This document shows positions 60,577 through 64,000 of a stretch of 64,000 nt of DNA, one piece after another. Each line of letters starts with the position of its first letter. The first letter of the stretch is position 1. The stretch lies in contig BJOX01000343.1 of the NCBI GenBank assembly GCA_009731375.1, positions 249,169 to 313,168 of the forward strand, given 5' to 3'. The DNA comes from Paulinella micropora. Lineage: Eukaryota > Cercozoa > Imbricatea > Euglyphida. Under the pieces are notes generated by a model, which saw only the letters and a program-made list of their open reading frames with translations, was not told the origin of the DNA and made no database searches. Made by a program: the position numbers and the translations under genes.

Positions 60577-61126
60577 TCTCTATCTCTCTCTCTCTTTCTC
60601 TTTCTTTCTCTTCTCTGACTCTCTTTCTTTTCTTTCTCTCTCTCTCTCCTCTCTCTCTCCCCCCCCCCCCCTCTCTCTCTCTCCCCCTCTCTCTCTCTCT
60701 CTTTCTTTCTCTCTCTCTCTNNNNNNNNNNNNNNNNNNNNNNNNNNNNNNNNNNNNNNNNNNNNNNNNNNNNNNNNNNNNNNNNNNNNNNNNNNNNNNNN
60801 NNNNNNNNNNNNNNNNNNNNNNNNNNNNNNNNNNNNNNNNNNNNNNNNNNNNNNNNNNNNNNNNNNNNNNNNNNNNNNNNNNNNNNNNNNNNNNNNNNNN
60901 NNNNNNNNNNNNNNNNNNNNNNNNNNNNNNNNNNNNNNNNNNNNNNNNNNNNNNNNNNNNNNNNNNNNNNNNNNNNNNNNNNNNNNNNNNNNNNNNNNNN
61001 NNNNNNNNNNNNNNNNNNNNNNNNNNNNNNNNNCTCTCTCTCTCTCTCTCTCATTCTCTTTCTCACACACAAACGTGGATGAGTGTGGCTGTGGCGGGAC
61101 CGGAAGCCGGTGAGGAACTTCTCAGG
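51519..61126 (-). CDS. Xaa-Pro aminopeptidase (peptidase M24B), split gene with microsatellite introns
   Basis: A metallopeptidase that removes the N-terminal residue before proline; the pattern is closest to mitochondrial XPNPEP3/ICP55-type or bacterial PepP enzymes. Fourteen minus-strand exons with AG/GT borders and matching phases were found: 61,101-61,126; 60,096-60,174; 59,886-59,925; 59,229-59,307; 58,957-59,019; 57,696-57,738; 57,275-57,334; 56,650-56,697; 56,164-56,226; 54,931-54,997; 53,648-53,688; 52,610-52,648; 52,313-52,360; 51,519-51,587. They give about 254 residues in the family order: [44 protein letters not shown] (metal Asp), [13 protein letters not shown] (metal Asp), [10 protein letters not shown] (metal Glu), [10 protein letters not shown] (metal Glu), DAPKTIADI, then TGA. 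The His block (PHxxGHxxGxDxHD) and the N-terminal domain are missing. Splice junctions are inferred. Confidence 0.85.
51660..52250. repeat. TCA/TTC/CTT microsatellite (intron)
   Basis: Pyrimidine-rich on the plus strand; fills the last intron. Confidence 0.9.
52313..52360 (-). CDS. Peptidase exon: [16 protein letters not shown]
   Basis: 48 nt, acceptor ctgcag, donor gttcgt. Glu of RIED is a metal ligand. Confidence 0.95.
52536..53646. repeat. GA, CATA, GAAA and GATA microsatellites (introns)
   Basis: GA to 52,600; CATA 52,667-52,698; GAAA 52,705-52,850; GATA/GGTA/GAATA 52,893-53,645. Confidence 0.9.
52610..52648 (-). CDS. Peptidase exon: [13 protein letters not shown]
   Basis: 39 nt, acceptor cgtcag, donor gtgcaa; phase 0. 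Completes the EPG-x-Y-x-P motif. Confidence 0.9.
53648..53688 (-). CDS. Peptidase exon: [13 protein letters not shown]
   Basis: 41 nt, acceptor gtgcag, donor gtaatc. Glu of TIEP is a metal ligand. Confidence 0.9.
53833..53892 (-). pseudogene. Possible decayed copy of the missing His exon
   Basis: Reads [20 protein letters not shown], resembling the family's GHxLGMDVHD...RS block but with the HD replaced and no acceptor. Weak evidence. Confidence 0.25.
54583..54630 (-). pseudogene. Decayed partial copy of exon 54,931-54,997
   Basis: Shares CTCAAGA-CCAA-CAAGGCCA and CTCAGC/CTGAGC blocks in the same order; no open frame or splice sites. Confidence 0.5.
54931..54997 (-). CDS. Peptidase exon: [20 protein letters not shown]
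   Basis: 67 nt, acceptor gggtag, donor gtacct; ends in phase 1. The next exon should carry the metal-binding His. Confidence 0.75.
55010..56010. repeat. TATG, poly-T and TTC/TTG microsatellites (intron)
   Basis: Poly-T with 10 N at 55,207-55,216, then TTC with TTG interruptions. Confidence 0.9.
56011..56042 (-). pseudogene. Decayed partial copy of exon 56,164-56,226
   Basis: Repeats the exon's 3' part ([10 protein letters not shown]) but the donor GT is lost. Confidence 0.6.
56164..56226 (-). CDS. Peptidase exon: [19 protein letters not shown]
   Basis: 63 nt, acceptor tctcag, donor gtagag; phase 0. Helical region between metal-binding blocks. Confidence 0.8.
56240..56560. repeat. GGA/GAA microsatellite (intron)
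   Basis: Purine-rich plus strand. Confidence 0.9.
56650..56697 (-). CDS. Peptidase exon: [16 protein letters not shown]
   Basis: 48 nt, acceptor gggtag, donor gtgtgt; phase 0 on both sides. Confidence 0.9.
56815..57200. repeat. CTAT microsatellite (intron)
   Basis: CTAT with ATTCTATC variants. Confidence 0.95.
57275..57334 (-). CDS. Peptidase exon: [20 protein letters not shown]
   Basis: 60 nt, acceptor tgtgag, donor gtggct. Asp of SDISRTF is the second metal ligand. Confidence 0.95.
57467..57481 (-). pseudogene. 15-bp copy of the start of exon 57,275-57,334
   Basis: GGCTACTGCAGTGAT, identical to the exon's first 15 nt, then unrelated CATA DNA. Confidence 0.5.
57696..57738 (-). CDS. Peptidase exon: [14 protein letters not shown]
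   Basis: 43 nt, acceptor tggcag, donor gtaaca. Asp of LMDSG is the first metal ligand. Confidence 0.9.
58110..58145 (-). pseudogene. Decayed copy of the start of exon 58,957-59,019
   Basis: Begins TGTGGTGGCGTC as the exon does (VVAS), then diverges. Confidence 0.5.
58660..58950. repeat. TATG and GAA/GGA/GCA microsatellite (intron)
   Basis: Purine repeat directly downstream of exon 58,957-59,019 in gene orientation. Confidence 0.9.
58957..59019 (-). CDS. Peptidase exon: [20 protein letters not shown]
   Basis: 63 nt, acceptor tgtcag, donor gtacac. Carries the VxSGxNxxxLHY block, with the His that binds substrate. Confidence 0.9.
59040..59210 (-). pseudogene. Two decayed copies of exon 58,957-59,019 with flank (105-bp period)
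   Basis: 59,080-59,130 reads [11 protein letters not shown] and 59,181-59,210 reads ALFLDSQM. The flanking ATATACAAACAAGCA blocks repeat with the same 105-bp step. Both have lost the acceptor and donor. Confidence 0.6.
59229..59307 (-). CDS. Peptidase exon: [18 protein letters not shown]
   Basis: 79 nt, acceptor gtgcag, donor gttcaa. Conserved T/M-E-x-x-L...RG region of M24 enzymes. Confidence 0.85.
59330..59880. repeat. TATG, TTTC, TTC and CT microsatellites (intron)
   Basis: TATG 59,333-59,440; TTTC 59,546-59,625; TTC/CTC 59,630-59,790; CT to 59,878. Confidence 0.9.
59886..59925 (-). CDS. Peptidase exon: [13 protein letters not shown](G)
   Basis: 40 nt, acceptor gggcag, donor gtgcga; splits the Gly codon of KPG with the next exon. 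Confidence 0.85.
60096..60174 (-). CDS. Peptidase exon: [20 protein letters not shown]
   Basis: 79 nt, acceptor gcacag, donor gtcagt. Holds the family's R-x-x-K-S-x-x-E-I-x-x-M signature before the catalytic domain. Confidence 0.85.
60281..60445 (-). pseudogene. Two decayed copies of exon 60,096-60,174
   Basis: 60,281-60,325 and 60,391-60,445 follow the exon's 5' part (GCACA-GAAC...CTGGAGC-GCAGC-GGTGGT) at perhaps 70% identity, with frame and donor lost. Confidence 0.55.
60535..61060. repeat. CT microsatellite with gap (intron)
   Basis: CT runs to 60,720, N at 60,721-61,033, CT to 61,063. Confidence 0.9.
61101..61126 (-). CDS. Peptidase exon: PEKFLTGF(R)
   Basis: 26 nt, acceptor aatcag, donor gtcccg; its last two bases complete Arg with the next exon. 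Confidence 0.5.
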
Positions 61127-61225
61127 CTGATTGATGTATTTATTTTTTATTTTTATTTATTTATTTATTTACTTATTTACTTATTTACTTATTTATTTGT
61201 TTGTTTATTTGTGCTGTGGCAGGAC

Positions 61226-61251
61226 CGGAAGCCGGTGAGGAACTTCTCAGG
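61226..61251 (-). pseudogene. Copy of exon 61,101-61,126
   Basis: All 26 exon bases are repeated, but the AG acceptor before them is absent. An ATTT run separates the two copies. Confidence 0.55.
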
Positions 61252-61386
61252 TTGAGCTTTCCTGAATAACATGTGTATATGCATTTATGTTGTATGAATA
61301 TGTGTACATGTATGCATGCATGTACATTTAAATGTACATTGATTTATATGTGTGCATGCAGTTGTTTGTTTGCCGGATGCATACAC

Positions 61387-61420
61387 AGTGGGTGCAGCAT
61401 CCGACAGACAGAGCAAAGAA
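61387..61420 (-). CDS. Possible further upstream exon of the peptidase gene
   Basis: 34 nt between cag and gtgtat, encoding SLLCLSDAAPT, ending in phase 0 as the next exon needs. The match to the family's variable linker is weak. Confidence 0.3.
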
Positions 61421-61595
61421 CTGTATGTCACTAGACATGCATACATACATACATAACTACATAAATATTCTAGATTTTGGTCGTTTGCCACTCACATAAC
61501 ATTTGCTTGCGCGTCTATTTTGTCATCCCTTTTCAATTTCACCAGGTGAGTGCATTGAAGAAGAAAAATAATAAACTGCAGGGAGATAGGAGGAC

Positions 61596-61660
61596 CCCCC
61601 CCGGGGGGGGGGGGGGGGGGGGGGGGGGGTTTTGCAGGGGGGGGGGGGGGGGGGGGGATT
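61596..61660. repeat. Poly-G tracts
   Basis: Two long G runs broken by TTTTGCA. Confidence 0.9.
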
Positions 61661-61689
61661 GCGCCGCCGGCCTGCGAGGAACCCCCCTG

Positions 61690-61875
61690 TTGGCAGCATA
61701 TGTTGTAGATGTAGGCCACACGGCACCATCTCCTCATTCCCCAGTACGCTGGCTTCTCTAGCCTGGTTGAGGAAGGCTTCTGTTTTTTTTAGATTGTCCT
61801 GCAACAACTGAAAGTGTTTTTCGCTCATTTGATAGCGTTCAGCTGTAATTCTGTCTTGGTTTTGTCTGACGTGAG
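61690..61875 (-). CDS. Coiled-coil coding fragment, unknown gene
   Basis: About 60 open codons (ERYQMSEKHFQLLQDNLKK, then EAFLNQAREASVLGNEEM) with heptad-like spacing. The 5' side is cut by 10 N. It could be an upstream exon of the peptidase gene or another gene; no family recognised. Confidence 0.35.
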
Positions 61876-61885
61876 NNNNNNNNNN

Positions 61886-62123
61886 GGCAGAGAGAGAGAG
61901 AGAGAGAGAGAGAGCTAAAGAAAGAAAGAAAAAGAAACAAGAAAGAAAAGAGAGCAAGAAAAGAGAGCAAGAAAAGAGAGCAAGAAAGGAGAGCAAGCAA
62001 AGAGAGCAAGAAAAGAGAGCAAGAAAAGAAAGACAGACGTTAGGGGAGGTCGCGAGACCACGCCGCCTGGCTACACTTCCGCCGACAGCTCTCTCTCTCT
62101 CTCTTTCTTTCTTTTATTTTCCT

Positions 62124-62161
<38 letters not shown>

Positions 62162-62571
62162 TTTCTTTCTTCCTTTCTTTCTTCCTTTCTTTCTTTCTTG
62201 CTTGCTTGCTTTCTTTCTTGCTTTCTTTCTTTCTTTTTCTTTCTTTCTTTTTCTTTCTTTCTTTCTTACTTTCTTACTTTCTTACTTTCTTTCTTCCTTT
62301 CTTCCTTTCTTCCTTTCTTTCTTTCTTTCTTTCTTTCTTGCTTAAATTTTCTTTTCTTTCTCTCTCTCTCTATATATATATTTTTATATAATATTATATA
62401 TATACATATATATACATACATACATATATATATATAATATACGTATACATATACACATATATTTATATATATATGTATATATATATATATATATGTATAT
62501 GTGTGTGTGTGTATCCCTCCCCCCAGCTTCTTTTTTCCTTCCCTCCGCCTGTCTGCCTGTCATTCATGCAT

Positions 62572-62627
<56 letters not shown>

Positions 62628-62643
62628 TTCTTTTGATAATATG

Positions 62644-62698
<55 letters not shown>

Positions 62699-62786
62699 AC
62701 ATATATATATATATTATATATTATATATATATATGTTATATATATATACATGTATGTATACACACACACACACATACACACACACA

Positions 62787-62866
<80 letters not shown>

Positions 62867-62908
62867 TATATAATATATATAATATATATATATAAATATA
62901 TATATATG

Positions 62909-62940
<32 letters not shown>

Positions 62941-63186
62941 AAGAAAAGAGTATATACCGAGTAGTACACGTACTTAGCTTGCACAATTCGCTATAGACAA
63001 ACATCACAAAGCAAAACATAGCAAAGAAAGGGGACAAAGGACATATCATAGAATATGACAGGGAGGGGGAGAGAGAAAACACAGGAAGGCAGGTGGCGAT
63101 AAAGTGAGGAAAAATTGGTAGACAGATAAACAGATAGATAGATAGATAGATAGGAGGGGGGGGGGGGGGGGGGGGGNNNNNNNNNN

Positions 63187-63235
<49 letters not shown>

Positions 63236-63350
63236 AGGGAGTGGTGTGTACTGTTGCAATGAAGGAGGGAAACAGGTGGTCTGCGTAGGTGTAGGAGGCA
63301 CCTGGCAAACCACACACCACACTACATGCATAACACACTGCGCGCTCATT

Positions 63351-63432
<82 letters not shown>

Positions 63433-63737
63433 GAACGTATATACTGTGCATAGTTATATAATATGTGAAAGATAGATAGTACTTATATGATAGATAGTAC
63501 TTATATGCATACAATCTATCTACCTCTCAACCTCTCTACCTACCTACCTACCTACCTACCTACCTACCCTACCTACCCTACCCCTACCTACCTACCTACC
63601 TATCTACCTACCTACCTACCCACCTACCTACCTACCTACCAACCTACCTACCTACTATCCTACCTATACCTACCTATACCTACCTATACCTACCTATACC
63701 TACCTACCTACCTACCTCTACCTACCTACCTACCTAC

Positions 63738-63783
<46 letters not shown>

Positions 63784-63786
63784 CTG
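61886..63786. repeat. Microsatellite block: GA, TTTC, TA, CA, CT, CTAC
   Basis: GA/AAAG to 62,035; TTTC 62,103-62,345; TA 62,375-62,500; TTTC 62,570-62,632; CTAT/TA/CA 62,655-62,935; GATA, G-run, 10 N (63,177-63,186), GA to 63,240; CT 63,355-63,430; CTAC/CTAT 63,515-63,785. Short unique stretches (62,036-62,090; 62,940-63,115; 63,240-63,350) hold no gene. Confidence 0.85.
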
Positions 63787-64000
63787 TCGAAAGTCTCGAA
63801 ACTCCATCTGCTTACTGGGTCCTCTGTAATGGAGGTGGGAGCTCGTTCTGAAAGGGGCGCTTATGGAACGAGCCCTGGCCCCGCCTGGTACTAGGGAGCT
63901 TTGGTATCGCCTGTATCAGTCCCTTCCGTGCAAACATCACGGCTTAGCTGGGCATCGGGTTAATACTTTACCCACAGACTTCCTTGGTTGACGAAATCAG
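63787..64000 (+). mobile_element. Second copy of the 516-bp repeat family (truncated, runs off the window)
   Basis: Reverse complement of about 38,720-38,940 with a few substitutions. Starts partway into the element after a CTAT run. Confidence 0.7.

Overview
The window is nuclear DNA from a eukaryote, given as a gapped draft scaffold (14 runs of N). The evidence is GT-AG introns cutting a conserved peptidase gene into exons of 26-79 nt, Gag/copia-type retroelement relics, a tRNA-like SINE head, inverted-repeat transposons and very large amounts of microsatellite. No bacterial operon, rRNA or intact tRNA gene was seen. The species cannot be named. A fibre gene in the style of viruses of aquatic microbes hints at an aquatic protist or alga, but that is inference.

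1-36,021: a tandem array built from four modules, all genes on the minus strand. R is a Gag/protease retroelement (1-2,861; 15,270-about 20,000; 30,646-34,511). V is a gene-dense virus-like cassette (3,529-12,636, with an internal repeat; 21,014-28,126). The other two are a long CATA microsatellite (13,126; 28,502) and a 1.1 kb inverted-repeat element (14,194; 29,570). The order is R-V-CATA-MITE-R-V-CATA-MITE-R. The V copies are almost identical, and contig breaks fall at the same bases in each copy, so real duplication and assembly reuse both remain possible. V carries a lysine-rich protein, a long receptor-binding-type fibre protein with two discoidin-like domains (broken into frames), a small Cys-rich protein, a 266-aa unknown, and a C-terminal pair of unknowns.

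36,022-40,200: microsatellites, three exon-like blocks of an unidentified minus-strand gene, and a 516-bp inserted repeat with 29-bp flanking repeats. A second copy of that repeat lies at the window end.

40,208-44,058: a 3.85 kb DNA transposon with 40-bp terminal inverted repeats and one intact 815-aa gene, probably a divergent DDE-type transposase.

44,059-51,500: AT-rich DNA, a possible polar/acidic gene with a CAA-repeat tract, a foldback element beside a copia RNase H relic, and SINE fragments.

51,519-61,420: a split gene for an Xaa-Pro aminopeptidase (peptidase M24B) on the minus strand. At least 14 tiny exons, about 765 coding nt, are spread over 9.6 kb of GATA, GAA, CTA and CT repeats. 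Five of the six conserved active-site blocks are visible; the exon with the metal-binding His is missing, probably in the gap at 54,131-54,193. Decayed partial copies of many exons lie in the adjacent introns.

61,421-64,000: microsatellites, one coiled-coil coding fragment, and the second copy of the 516-bp repeat family. Coding and mobile DNA do not form one pathway here: V genes plausibly act together in a virion, R and the transposon are selfish elements, and the peptidase is the clear host gene.
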